A stretch of DNA of 64,000 bases from positions 2,122,501 through 2,186,500 of the forward strand of contig JAHQIY010000001.1 in the NCBI GenBank assembly GCA_019054805.1, read 5' to 3'. A program made the translations under genes and the position numbers. Under the pieces are notes generated by a model. The model ran no database searches. It worked only from the letters and a program-made list of their open reading frames with translations, and was not told the DNA's origin. Below, one piece after another: positions 1 through 11,625 of the stretch. The DNA is from Brachionus manjavacas (lineage: Eukaryota; Rotifera; Eurotatoria; Ploima; Brachionidae). Within the stretch, counting starts at the first letter, position 1, and each line of letters opens with the position of its first letter.

Positions 1-640
1 CCCCGACAAAGTTTCTCATGGGAGACTGATAAATAAGCTAAGAACTGTTGACATCCACGGACAACTTCTCGATTGAATTAAACTTTTCCTGAAGGGTGGC
101 ATGCAGCGTCTGGTTCTAGGTTCACACATTTCAAATTGGAAACATGTCACCTTGGGAGTACCTCATGGCAATGTGCTAGGCCCAATTCTCTTCGCAATCT
201 TCATCAATGACTTACCAAGTCACTTGAAACACACAAGCAAGCTCTTTGCCGATGATCTAAAATTAAAAGCACATATTAAGGTTATGAATACGAGCATATT
301 ACAAAAACCAGGTCATAAACACAGGATGACTCACGCATCAACCACAAAAATTAAATTTTAAAAAAATCTCTGAAGAACGTGACCTGGGCATCATTCTCAC
401 GACTGATTTTTAGTTCAGCTCACAGTGTTCTCATGCCGCATCAAAAACTAACCAAATTCTAGGAATTCTAAGAAATACAGTCGTATCTAGGGATGCGGAA
501 ATATGAGCCTCACTGTATCGCACCTACATTCGCCCACATCTGTAGTTTTCAGTGTCGGTCTGGAACCCGTAATTCAGAAGAGATATTGACACCCTTGAAA
601 AAGTCCAGAGAAGAGTAACGAGTAACTGAGACTTTTTTAA
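1..640 (+). pseudogene. Decayed LINE reverse transcriptase fragment (left edge)
   Basis: A relic of a CR1/Jockey-like non-LTR retrotransposon, cut by the window edge. The first bases read PDKVSHGRLINKL, the RT motif after the first catalytic Asp. Further on come GVPHGNVLGPILFAIFINDL and LFADDLKL (normally GVPQGS and YADD), then EERDLGIILTTDF and VQRRVT near 600. Stop codons interrupt all frames; the longest open piece is 101-361. The order of motifs matches the better preserved element at 14252-15600, so both belong to the same family. No 3' tail or target duplication was seen at its right end near 640. Not functional. Confidence 0.85.
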
Positions 641-1499
641 AAACAAAAACGACCAACACCAATTGAGACGACCGCTTTGATGTGCATCAATATTATAAAT
701 AATTAATTTTGATTACAAAATAATTTTTTTTTTTTTATATCTAAAAAAAGCATAAGTTAAACCCGGGAGTGTTTTTTTTTTTGAGGTGTTTTATACCAAA
801 ATATATTCTTCTCAAAGCCAAGTGGTCAAGCTCGATTGTTTTCCATTACTGAAAAAAGTTTCAATTGTTTACATTTTCACAAGTATCAAATTTTAGTTAC
901 AATAGAACCTTATGTAGGGGAAATGGTTTTTAAATCGTTCTGTAAAAATTGTTTAGAGCCAGTAATAAGAATTAAAAAAAAATAGCTAATATTTATTTCC
1001 TGTATTTAAATCAAATTTTTTTTACAAAAAATTTTTTCTTAAAAATAATCAATTTTTGTTTTTAATCAAAACAGTATCATTCAGTATATTTTCTTATAGT
1101 ACAATACGTTTTTGAAATAAGTTGACAGCTTGCTTAAGCAAATATATAGGTAAAATGGTTTGGTAAAAAGTAGGTCCCAAAAAAGTTAAAAAATGCCTAA
1201 ATTTTTCCGATTTTTTTTCAAGGTAACCAGCTCAGAATATAGACAATTTAATTTTCTATCAGTTGTCGATCGAGTAGATTCATTTAATAATTCTGAGATA
1301 AAAAACTTAAATAAGATATACTATATATAAGGCTGTAAAGCTTTAGACTCCCCTAGCCAAAAAAAATAAATTTTTAAAACGCTAAAATGTATTAAAATGC
1401 TAAAAAACTTTAATTTTTTACAAGAAATAAACTAATAAATACCCGTTTAATAGACATCTTAATAAAATTTTATTTGACCTATTATTTAATTTAACTTAT
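641..1499. other. A+T-rich non-coding stretch
   Basis: Homopolymer-rich sequence without a recognisable gene. Its right part may be 3' untranslated sequence of the minus-strand LINE that begins near 1500, but no family-specific tail was recognised. Confidence 0.5.
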
Positions 1500-1583
1500 C
1501 AATAAAAGTGTGAATCAAAATATGCTTGCGAAATTATTTAGTTTCGAAACCCGCTTTGTATTCATCCACCAGTCTGACAACCA

Positions 1584-1597
1584 ATGGAATGGAATTA
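1584..1597. repeat. Target-site duplication of inner LINE, left copy
   Basis: ATGGAATGGAATTA, identical to 3748-3761. It abuts the (TTTA)n tail of the inner minus-strand LINE. Bases 5' and 3' of the two copies join into uninterrupted sequence of the outer LINE. Confidence 0.88.
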
Positions 1598-3747
1598 TTT
1601 ATTTATTTATTAAAATATAGTTCGGCAAAGCCTTGGCCGGTTGGAATGGAAGCTTAGTCCTTCCTTTCAGCCACAAGAAAAACATTTTTGAAACTAAATA
1701 ATTTTAACCTAAATGTTTAGTTAGATTGGAGACTAACATTGTATCCAATCTAACTGGATAGTTAAATTTTAAAAAAATTTTTCAGTGAATTTTTTAAAAA
1801 TAGAAAAACGACTTGAATAAATAAACATAAAGTTTTTGAGAATCTCATTATGAAAAAATTTAAGTAAAAAAAAAAAAATTTTTGGATACAAAGTTGGCTA
1901 GTTAAAATTAGAATAAAATTAGGTTTATTGATTTGAAACTGGGGCTATTTTAAGGAATAAGTCAATTGCTGAGGTGAATTTTTTCTGGTCTATTTTATTA
2001 TAGTTTGAGATGTTCGTTTGTATTTGTTTATGGGTAAGCCGGCTATATATAAATTTTTTATAGTTTTGTGTATCTTTTCTCTAACATTTCAATTTTAAGT
2101 GAGCTGGGGATATCCATTATTTTAGTTTTAATCGGAAAGAATTTAATTGTTGGAAGAATACGGTTTTGTAGTTTTTCACAGTCTGGTAGCACTCTTTGAG
2201 TCGAATTATTAATTGCAATAAACATAAAGTCCAGCTGTGATCGAATAAAACATTTGTAGACTAGTAGCGAGAGTGAGGTTTTATTTTTTAAATTTTAAAC
2301 TGTTTATTTTTCTAATCAAATTTGTTTTATCAATGATTTTTTGGGATATCGGTCGAAATGACGTCTAAAACTTAATTTTAGATCTAGTATGTGTCCAAGG
2401 AAACGAGGTGATGGGTTAATTGGAATGATACAATTGTTTATATAAAGGCTAAGTTGGTAGGTTTTTTCGTAGTTTTTCCTATAACCTGCTGTGGTAAACA
2501 CTGTGTAGACTGTTTTTGAGGAGTTTAGTTATAAACCCCAGATAAGGCAGTACTTTTCTGTTGATTGAATTGCAGTTTGTAGAGTTTTTTTTATAATTTT
2601 AAGATTTTTATTTGAGAACCATATTGTTAGGTCATCAGCAAAAAGGGCTTTATGTACCGTTTTTGGGATATGGTCAACAATATCACTAAAAAAAGCGAGA
2701 ATAGGTTAGGCGATAGCCAGCTTTCTTGTGGGACACCTGCTCTAATTATCTTTTCACTTGATTTTGACTGACCATATGAAACGAAGAATTTGCGATTGTT
2801 AAGAAAGCTAATTATCCAATTTTAAATTGTTGGCGAGACATTAAATTTCTTCAGCTTAGTTAGGATGGCGAGGTGGTTTACTTTGTCGAAAGCTTTCTCT
2901 AGATCAAAAAACACTGCTCCTGTTTTTTCTTGTTTATTAAAACCGCTTAATATTGAGTGATATAGTCTGAAGAAATGGTCATGTATACTCATTTTTTTCC
3001 TGAAGCCTGATTGACACGGTGGTAGAAAATTGTTTAATTCAAGCCAAGATGTAAGCTTTTGGTTAATGATTTTTTCCAACCATTTTGCCATACATGATAT
3101 GAGTGAGATTGATCTATATGAACCAACGTTGTCAGGGGATTTTCCTTTTTTATGAATCACAATGACTTTAGAGATCTTCCAGCTGTTGGGTACATATCCA
3201 TACTTAAACGAAGCATTGAACAAATTTAAAATACGTTTCAAAAATTCGTCAGTACAATTTTTAAAAATTTTGTTAGTTATTTGATCACTTCGAGTATCGG
3301 AGTCGTAAGATTCTCTTGAAAGATAACTTGGTGATTTAAAGGTTTGAATACTTCAAATAAGCTGTCAATGAACATGTTAGCTATTTTGTTTTCGTTCTTT
3401 GTAGATGAGTCGTCATTTTTTTGAGTTTGATTGTGTCGGTTTTTTCATTTGTATCATTAGGATTATCTAGTTTTTTCAGTAGTTTCCAGCATTTAGATTC
3501 CGTCTGATTTAAATTTCCAAGATCGTTGAATTCAGTTTTTAGTTTAGATGATTAAAAGAATTCATTTCTTTTTTTATTTTGTAACACAGCATGTTATAGA
3601 CTCTAGTGGTATAATCATTCTTAATTTTGTTTAATGTTCTCTTAACTGTTCTTTTAAGCTTGATCAAGTCTACCAGGTGACTAGGAATAACTATTGGGTT
3701 AACGGCTTTGCAAAAGAATAATTTTTGAGACAAATAATTAATTTTTG
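1598..3747 (-). mobile_element. Inner LINE (5'-truncated), RT and 3' end
   Basis: A 2.15-kb minus-strand LINE nested in another LINE. Its 3' tail is (TTTA)n on the plus strand at 1598-1612, preceded on the minus strand by a 3' UTR rich in AAGGAAGGACTAAGCTTCC, which recurs at 38.8 kb. Coding pieces on the minus strand, 5' to 3': EN-RT linker (3260-3740), RT motif 1 with SWKISKVIVIHKKGKSPD, the Asp motif FFDLEKAFDKVNHLA (2822-3241), GVPQ near 2735, FADD at about 2636-2650, and the post-RT region with SPRFLGHILDLKLSFRRH (2316-2501). Frameshifts and stops separate these pieces. The 5' end is truncated in the linker at 3747. Target duplications flank it exactly. Confidence 0.88.
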
Positions 3748-3761
3748 ATGGAATGGAATTA
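3748..3761. repeat. Target-site duplication of inner LINE, right copy
   Basis: Second copy of ATGGAATGGAATTA, 14 of 14 identical to 1584-1597. An apparent ORF over 3539-3793 runs through this junction and is a chimera of the two LINEs, not a gene. Confidence 0.88.
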
Positions 3762-4860
3762 CTCAGTCCTGTCCCAACATATCTCTCACTCAACTCAAAA
3801 AGTTCATTCGAGACTGTTAGTAATTTAAGTTTATTAGAGGACTAATGTTGCAACATTTTGGAGGAAGTATCATATTTTAAATTGGGATAGATCTGACTGC
3901 TGTATTCTGAATTTCTTGTAGTTTTTAGATATTTTTTTCTGAAAATGAATTCAAGCAAGGAAAAGAATAGTCTAGAATTGAACCAACTAATGATTAATAA
4001 AGATTTCCCAACGTTTTTTGAATAAGATCCAATTTTTGTTTGACAGAATCTTAATTAGATTTAGCCTTGTATTGAAACGTTCTTTTATTTCGTCAACCAG
4101 TGTATAAAAATTTTATTTAGAATCAAATTTAATGCCAAGAAACTCGATTTCTTTCTGGCTCACTATTCTGTTTCCATAAATTTTTAAGTTTAGATTATCA
4201 CTCTCTTTTTTGTACCTAGAGAAGCCTACTGAACACGACTTTTCAACTGACATCTTCATTTTCCATTTAATACGCCATTGTTATAGTTCGTTGGTGTATT
4301 TATTTATCTAATTTTCTAGGTTCCCTATCATATCATTTATTATTAATTTATAAATTAAGCCTTCGTTCCAAACCCTATCAAAGACTTTAGAAGTATCAAA
4401 GAAAAGGGAACAAGCTCTTTTCTTTCTATTAAATGACTTTACAATTTTTTGAAACAAAAAGTAAAGATTATCGGAAGTTCGCCGATGTTTCCTAAATCCT
4501 GATTATTCCTGGATAAGCAATAAATTTTTTCTAAACAATTGTTGAGTCTTGTTTAGATTATACGCTAAAGTAACTTTCCTAGGCAACTTGTTACACTATT
4601 TGGTTTGTAATTTGAAGGATCTTGTGGATAAGATTCATTTTTTTGAATCATAGTTATGTTTGCAGTTTTCCATGATTTTGGAATAATACCATGTCGCAGA
4701 GATAGATTGAAATGTTTTTTTAGATTTACATTTAGCATTTGATTATGTATATGTTGGGACAGTTCTGGACTAAAAATTTCCCAAAAATTTAGTCTAACTG
4801 GGAAGATTAAAACTATTCCAAGGAAATATTGTAAATAAATTAAATTCATCTATTAATGGA

Positions 4861-5666
4861 CTGACAAAAAAATTTAATTTAATCACAAAAATGACTAAAT
4901 CTACTGACAAAAAAATTATTCTTAATGACAAATAAATTAATTAACTGATAAAATAAATATAAAATAAATAAATAAATAAATATTTGAGAGACATAAATTA
5001 AAACAGATATAACTTGAATTGATAAGGTTGTAATTAAAAAAATAGAAGATAAATTTTTTAAATGACATGCATCATCATAAAATATCTCCGGACTAATTGT
5101 TAAATTATTATAAATTTCTAGTAAAAAATTAGTTGTTTGAACTTAGCTTTTATCACCTAAGATTTTTTTAAAACCACATATCACAGTTAAATACCGCTAA
5201 AAATTCCCCAACTGCTCTCATTTTTTTGTTGCAAGGAAGAGAGAGCTTTTTAATGTTGAACATTCATTACTTATTTCCAGACTTTTTTCATTAAAGATTT
5301 TAAGAGACTTTTAGAGTTTGTTTATCTGTAATCCAAAATGGAAATATCACATTTCGTTTTGAAATAATTGATATGTCACCAGTTTCCAGTCAGCATTTTT
5401 CTTGAGTTTTTTTACCGGAGTTTAATTTTTTATCAAAATAAAAATAATTGTAAGCATTTTTGAATGATTTGAATGTCTTTTTTTTTTAAAAGGATGTCCG
5501 TTGATAACTTAGAAAGTATTTTTTTTTAAAATTTAGTCTAGTATAATCTGTTCGATTGAGAAAAGCAGTAATATCATTTAAATTTAAATTTTTTGCGGTT
5601 ACAAAAAAAATTCATTGCAAACTTGTTCAAGACATTGAGTATTAACAAATGAATATATTCGATCAT
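4861..5666. other. A+T-rich non-coding stretch with AAAT microsatellite
   Basis: No gene recognised. A run of AAAT units lies at about 4945-4985. The rest is A+T-rich sequence between two minus-strand LINEs. Confidence 0.5.
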
Positions 5667-6245
5667 TATTTATTTATTTATCTGTATCGAGCTAAAGCTC
5701 CTTCAGAATAAATAAAAAATAAAAAGTAAGGTAAAATAAATTCAAGAAATAAAAAAATGAAAAAAATTTGTGAGAGCTAAATGCGATACGTGTTTACAAG
5801 ATTGAAACTTAAGGAAAGCAAGACAAAAAAATAAAAAAAAGATTAAAAGTAAAACAAAAAAAGACAAAATTAATGTATTTTTTTTTATTTTATTTTTTTT
5901 TGTTTTTTAAATCTCCTTTAAAATGTTAATTTTTTTAATTTCAATAATTATTATTTCAAATTGTTCTTTATTTTTTTTTTTTTAACTCAAAATAGACACC
6001 AACCGATTAAAAACCAACTAAGGCCGACTCAGGCCAAACTAATAGAAGGAATCAGCGGTTCAACAGCGATGAAGAGTCTTCTTCTGGGTACTTTTTTTTT
6101 TTTTTTTTTTTTTTTATTAAGTTAAGTAAGTAGAAGAGAAATTTAAAAACTCGGGTTTTTTTAGTTAAGGTTTCTGGAAAAAAAGAAGAAATAGTAAGGT
6201 AGCAATTACACAATGGACTCGGGTATTCAACATACCTTGATTAAA

Positions 6246-9034
6246 AACCCGCTTTATATTCATCAACCAGCTTGATTACCAATGGAACAGAATGACGCAG
6301 TCCTCCCGCTACATATCTTTCGCTTAATTCATAAAGTCGATTCGAGACAGTTAAGAATTTAAGTTTATTAAAGGCCTCATGATGCAGGATATTGGAAGGA
6401 GTATCATATTTTAGTTTAAGTATAAAACGAATTGCTGAGTTTTGTAAGACTTGAATTTTTTTAATGTTTGTCTCCGAAAATGAATTCAGTCATGGAATAG
6501 AGTAATCAATTATAGATCCGATTAAAGATTTATATAGGTTTCCTAGTGTGTAATAATTATGACCCCATTTTTTGTTTGACAACATTTTTATTAAGTTCAA
6601 CCGTGAACTACAACGCTGTTTTATTTCATCAACCATTGGGGTAAAGGTTAATTTTGAATCAAATTTTATAACTAAAAACTTGATTTCCTTTTGACTCCTA
6701 ATTTTATTTTCATATATTTTTTAATTTAAGTCAATTTCCTTATTATATATAGTAAAGATTATGTGACAAGACTTATCAACAGATATTTTCATTTTCCACT
6801 TGAAGAGCCATTTTTCTAGTTCTTTGTTCAACTTATTTTCTAGATTTCCTTTTTTTTTTAAATATAATATGTGACTAAGTCATCAGCAAAAAGAAGAGAG
6901 TATTCACTATTTGTATTTTCTTTTAGGAATATCATTGATATAAATGCTAAAAAGTAATGGACTAATTACCGAGCCTTGAGGAACACCTGCAGTAATATGA
7001 TATTTATCACTCATTGTACCATTTACATTTACTTTAAATGCTCTTGAGTCCAAAAATGAATTAATCCAATGTATTAGGTAAGAGGGAGGGTTTATTTTTA
7101 TTAATTTGTAAATAAGACCATCATGCTAAACCCTATCGAAAGCTTTGGATGTATCAAAAAATAGGGAACAAACTTTCTTCTTTCTTTTAAATGATTCTCC
7201 AATTTTTTGAATAAGGAAGATAAGATTATCAGCGGTTCGTCCATTTTTTCTAAAACCTGATTGCTCCTGAATTAGTAATGAGTTTTGTTCTTAATAACTA
7301 TATAATCTTGAGTAGACGATACGTTCTAAGAGTTTTCCTAGACTGATTGGTCGGTAGTTAGCCGGGTCTTGTGTTAAATTTGACTTTTAAGGTATCATAG
7401 TAATGTTAGCAGATTTCCATGCATTCGGTATTTTACTTTCTCTTAGATTTAAACTCTTTCTCTTAGATTATTTTGAGGTACATTTTTTAACATAAGGTTA
7501 TGAATTTGGTCTGGTCCCGAAGATGCTTCCTCTTTTAACCTTTTTATCGTTGATGTAATCTCTTTAGTGCTAACAAGCTCGTCAAATTTGCATTGATTTT
7601 CTTTATTAACTCAAGATTATAATCAATTATTTCTCTATCTTTTTGGGGATTAATTATATAATTATTTGAACTAAAAGTTTTTTGAAGAAATTCACCAAAG
7701 AAGGTAGCCTTTTCTTCATCAGTTCTAATTTCGTTATTATTAGAGATTAGGTTAGGTATTAATCCAGATACTTTTTTGATCGAAATTTGTTAATTTTTTT
7801 CCAGAATGGTCTATTTTAAAGCGGATTTTTCCCAATTTTTTAATAAAATCAGACCAGTTTTGATTCCAAAAATTTTTTAAACTGTTTCTTAATTCTGAAG
7901 TCATTTGGTTAAATATTTTCTTAGTATTTTGACAACGAGTTTTTTGAAATATTCTTCTTATTTTTCTGCGTTCATTAATTATACTGACAATGTTTGGTGG
8001 GAGACTTGTTTTGAAAATTCTATTTGTTTGGTTTGGAATGCTTTTATGAGCTGCAGAAATTAATTTTTGAGTAATTTCTTCATTTAGTTCGTCAATTGAT
8101 GCTGAATTTAATCCTGAGTTTTGACCTTTTAGGATCTCACGGAATAAATAACCAATATAATTAAGCTTCTTTGGTTGTGTTTTAGGGAAAACTGAGTTGT
8201 CAAAATTTAAGCATGCCTCAATTGGAAAATGATCACTGGTCATATCTTGATTATTTAGTACCCTAAAATCAGCGATTTTATCAATTAATGAAGTTGAGAC
8301 TAAGAATAAATCAAGAATTCCAAATATTCCCTATTGAATATGTTAAAGGTTGGACACTTATTATTGATTACTGTGAAATTAAGCTCGTTAATAATGCTTT
8401 CTAAAATTGTTCCATTTTCGTTTTCTTCTTTGCATCTTATTTGTTTTTTTTGGAGTTTAAGTCACCCCCGAGAACATAATTTTTACAATTCCTATTTATC
8501 TTTTCGAATATATTCAATTTCAAGGTTAATCAACAGGCTAGTGCCCATGCCTCATGAGACCGATTAACACTTCATTTATTTAATTAATTATTAAACAAAT
8601 ATATATATATATATATATATATTAAAAGTATAAAAAAATTAAAAAATATTAGGCGGATTATATATACTGAAAATGTATAATTGATCTTTTCCTGGATTTT
8701 CTTTGATACAAAGAAATTCAGAAGAAAATTCATCATACGAAAAGTCTTGGACAAACTCTAATTCTTCCTTTACTAAAATTGCTACTCCTCCACCATGCTT
8801 ATTGCGTGGTTTACTTATTGATCTATAATTATTAAAATCTAAGAAAGTATTTGATTCACTCGAATCAATTTTTATTTCATTAAGTAATACTATATCTGGG
8901 GAAAACTGAGTCAAAAATATTCTTAAGAGGCTGATCTTGCTGGGAAGATGAGAACAATTCCAATGTGTAATTACTAACCTTGTTTTATTAAGAGGTTTTG
9001 TTCTTGAAATAGATTTATTTGTCTTCTTGTTCAT
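6246..9034 (-). pseudogene. LINE ORF2 (AP endonuclease plus reverse transcriptase), broken
   Basis: From the ATG at 9034 the minus strand encodes an AP-type endonuclease: WNCSHLPSKISLLR, then FSPDIVLLNEIKID, KHGGGVAILVKEE, then after the insert GGDLNSKKN (about 8448-8478) and TSDHFPIEACLNF (8205-8243), which carry the catalytic Asp/Asn and Asp-His motifs. The EN-RT linker is at 7752-8200. RT motifs follow: FDTSKAFDRV (about 7130-7165), ITAGVPQGSVISPLLF (6950-6992), SLLFADDLVT (FADD at 6879-6890) and the C-terminal LYELSERYVAGGLRHSVP (about 6270-6340). Frameshifts separate these blocks, so no full protein is made. Confidence 0.85.
8523..8640 (+). repeat. Short retroelement tail inserted in the LINE endonuclease
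   Basis: About 118 bp that splits the endonuclease between YNPPN and KLNIFEKI. It starts CAAGGTTAATCAAC and carries CTAGTGCCCATGCC, a GATTAA..CTTCATTTATT tail and an (AT)n run. The first 60 or so bases recur at 62053-62118 with the same left end. Interpreted as the 3' end of a severely 5'-truncated plus-strand LINE or a SINE-like element. No clear target duplication was found. Confidence 0.65.
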
Positions 9035-9720
9035 TCCTTCCGCGACGTTTCTCCTGCTCCATTATTTGAACTCTTCTCAATGTTATTGCTTGGTTTTGCT
9101 CTGCTGATCTGCTGTTTGCTTTTGTTTGTCAAACGAGCTTTAATTTGTCGAGATATCAATAAATTATCAACAGTTGTAAATGGTCCTTTATTCATTTTGA
9201 ATTGTTTCTTAATAAATTTTGGATGATTTACAGATAAAATAATTGATTAAATAATTGAAAAAAAGGAATTAGAGACAATTTTTTATTAATAAATATCTCT
9301 TAACTTTAAAATCTTTTTTAAATGTCTTCTGTATGATAATTTTGTTTTGAATTAAGTGAATCATTTAAGTTCATGGTAATTTTTTCATAAATTGATTCAC
9401 TTATCTCACCATCACTATTCGAATGATGAGTTTCACTGTTTGTCTTCAATATTTTTTAACACTTTATTATATTTCAAAGGCTAATTCTGACCCTATCAAA
9501 TAAGATAGTTTGATCTTCATCTTGAAGATTATTTTCATTAATGGCATCTTCTGAAACTGTAAATAGGTTTATTGATGTAATTTGCAATTTTTTAGGTCAC
9601 TAACAATGAGCACGGTTGCTTTCACCAAAAGATATTGGTGTTGAAGTATTTTTTTGAGAATTTGTTTTTGTTATAACAAAGTCTTTTGGTATAAATAGTA
9701 AATTTATTAATATAAGGAAA
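9032..9720 (-). pseudogene. LINE ORF1 C-terminal part
   Basis: On the minus strand an open stretch 9240-9032 reads NHPKFIKKQFKMNKGPFTTV and ends GAGETSRKE-stop. Its stop codon shares the ATGA tetranucleotide with the ORF2 start codon (9031-9034). Upstream relics include VSEDAINENNLQDEDQTILF (about 9490-9560) and KDFVITKTNSQKNTSTPISF (about 9620-9690). A further upstream part, 10020-10210, has Cys-rich and coiled-coil-like character, in keeping with CR1-group ORF1 proteins. Multiple frameshifts. ORF1 proteins of this group bind RNA; the assignment rests on position and the overlap with ORF2. Confidence 0.6.
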
Positions 9721-10437
9721 TTAAAATATTGGAGTGATCAAAAATTTGGTAAGCTTTTTTCCATGTTAACCAAAGTTCTTTATCATTAAAAGATCATATA
9801 TATTCAGTTTGGTTAATTAAAACAGTTATTAAAATTTATTTTATCTAAAAAATTAATGTTAAAATACTTCTTTTCGTTGAATTTTCCACATTTTATTGAT
9901 TGCAAAAATTTCATCATTGACAAGACTTCGAAAATCCAGAATTATTTACCAATACTTAGCAAATGCCATTTTTTTTTGTTAAAATAATATACGAAAGAAA
10001 TGCTTAATTTATAATGTTGCTTCACAGAGCTGATTGAAGCATTCTTGCAAATCAGTTAATTTATTAATTATATTTTCCAGCTTTTTGTTCAAACTCTTGA
10101 ATCTTCATTTGTAAATTTTGATTTTATCATCAACATAATTTTGTGGAATTTTTTTACAAAGTGAATGAACATTGGCACTCTTAATATTTGACAAGCAGTT
10201 TTACCGCAAAAGGCTCTAAAATATTTATTTAAGAATAAGAGAATAAAAAGAGTCATTTAATTTGATTAAAAGTCAAAAAAAATTCAGGTAAATTTAAAAT
10301 TGTCATCTAAATGTATAAGTACTTATTTGAAGTAATAAGTCTTATTTTTTTATTGATTTTTTTAGCTTATTTCCTTTATTTTTATTTTTAATCATCCTAT
10401 TTAAATAACTTTAAATTTTTTTTTTTTTTTTTTTTAA

Positions 10438-10490
10438 TTATTCTGAAGGGGCATTAACTCGGTACAGAAAACAAATAAATAAAATAACAT
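10438..10490 (+). repeat. 3' end of a 5'-truncated plus-strand LINE
   Basis: ATTCTGAAGGGGCATTAACT followed by CGGTACAGA and an AAATAAATAAAA tail. This is the plus-strand version of the terminal hairpin seen inverted at 5.69, 25.4 and 27.07 kb. It follows a run of T residues. Confidence 0.65.
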
Positions 10491-10556
10491 ATCATATAAA
10501 GCGATTTCCTTTTCCAAAAAATAAAATCTTATCGATAAGAATAAATTTTAATAAAA

Positions 10557-11625
10557 ATGTCTAGCACTGAATCAGTAGTTCCCAATTTCAATGATGTGGA
10601 CACAATGCTTGAAGGTGTACAACCAGTAAAAAATCGTGGTAAAGGAACTTTATATCAAGAGCTAGCAATCATTAAGTTGAGTAAATTTATTAAGCAAAAA
10701 GAGATTATTGTCAACAATAATAATTGTACCTATTCTATCCCAGTGGATATTGAAGAGGCGCTCATTTCCTTTTCAAGTACCTTTTTGGGCAACGGCTCCG
10801 ATCTGATCTGATTATTTCAGCTTTTCGCCAATAATGTCGAACTGCAGCACAATGGCTTTTGTCACCTTACTTCTTATGACGAAGTATGTTTATTCATCAG
10901 TGATGATAAGCATGAGCACAAGGACAAACCTGAAAGAGGTAGAAATATTTTTGATATTCGCTTGCCATTACATTAGTTTATTTAATTTTTATTTCAGATA
11001 TACCAACAGAAATAAAGAGCAAATCAAGCGCTCTTTAGAAATAACAACTTCAAAAGCCAAAGTGAGAGCACTCGATCATGATTGACTACAACAACCACAA
11101 ATCAGAACTTTAAGAAATTATCTGACTCCAAAACGTAAAGATAACTACGGTCCGTCACAAATAAACGTCTTCAACTATGGCACCAAAATCGTTATACGTC
11201 AAGTAGACGCACAATTGAATCGTTTCACCACTGAAGCCCAGAAAGCCATTAAGAAGTCAATTAGACAGGATATCATGCCGTTTTAATTTTGCGAACCTGA
11301 TGCCGTATTAAAAATTTTCATTAACGAGTGGCGTTTGTATAAATCCGAGCTAATAGATAATTTCCTTGACTATTTTTGCTGCGAGTGGACTACAAGGTAT
11401 TTATTGTAAATTTCATCTTTTATTTAATCATTTTTTTAAAGATTAAAAAGTTGGTTGTGCCATCCACCAATAATGCTATAGAATCCTAGAATCTTATCAT
11501 AAAGCTAGAGTCAACTATGATGCAACTTCAAAATTTAAGTTCATTCCTTACAATCTCAGAGAATGACATTATTGGGAGTTGGTCAAGAGATAGGCATCCC
11601 GAAAACGTTAATCGTTAATCAATTA
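10557..11625 (+). pseudogene. MULE-type transposase relic
   Basis: A broken plus-strand coding region. It starts at ATG 10557 with an open 84-codon piece (SSTESVVPNFNDVDTMLEG), then continues in other frames: YTNRNKEQIKRSLEITTSKA (near 11000), LRNYLTPKRKDNYGPSQIN (near 11110-11170), VLKIFINEWRLYKSELIDNF and FCCEWTTRY (11305-11400), then after about 50 nt VVPSTNNAIES (near 11450-11490), and ENDIIGSWSRDRHPENVNR (about 11555-11612). The order Trp-Tyr region, PSTNNAIES and a terminal WS-DR-P-N block is characteristic of transposases of the Mutator-like superfamily. Several stops and a possible intron are present. Terminal inverted repeats were not found. Non-functional. Confidence 0.6.

Larger units (their letters stand above)
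1500..4860 (-). mobile_element. Outer LINE (CR1/Jockey-like), internally deleted and split by a second LINE
   Basis: A minus-strand LINE in two parts, 3748-4860 and about 1500-1597, separated by the LINE at 1598-3747. Reading on the minus strand, 4790-4830 resembles the start of the endonuclease domain (the WNCSHLPSK region of the copy at 8.9 kb). It then passes almost directly into RT motif 1 (LRHGIIPKSWKTANITMIQK, then DPSNYKPNS), so most of the endonuclease and the linker are gone. FDTSKVFDRVW follows near 4385-4430. The YADD region is missing between about 4270 and 4340. The C-terminal LSERYVGTGLSNSIP at 3748-3795 resumes as IPLVVRLVDEYKAGF at 1545-1597. Dead copy. Confidence 0.8.
5667..10220 (-). 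mobile_element. Near full-length two-ORF LINE (CR1/Jockey-like), decayed
   Basis: A minus-strand LINE of about 4.5 kb. The 3' end is a (TTTA)n tail at 5667-5682 (plus-strand view) next to the conserved terminal hairpin GAGCTAAAGCTC. ORF2 runs on the minus strand from 9034 to about 6246 with endonuclease and RT; ORF1 relics occupy about 9032-10210. A short foreign insert lies inside the endonuclease (8523-8640). Stops and frameshifts occur throughout. The 5' boundary is approximate, placed where ORF1-like sequence fades. It is followed at 10438 by an unrelated plus-strand LINE tail. Confidence 0.85.

Noticed and set aside
3539-3793. 84-codon minus-strand frame as a gene
   Set aside because: It runs through a target-duplication junction and joins parts of two LINEs.
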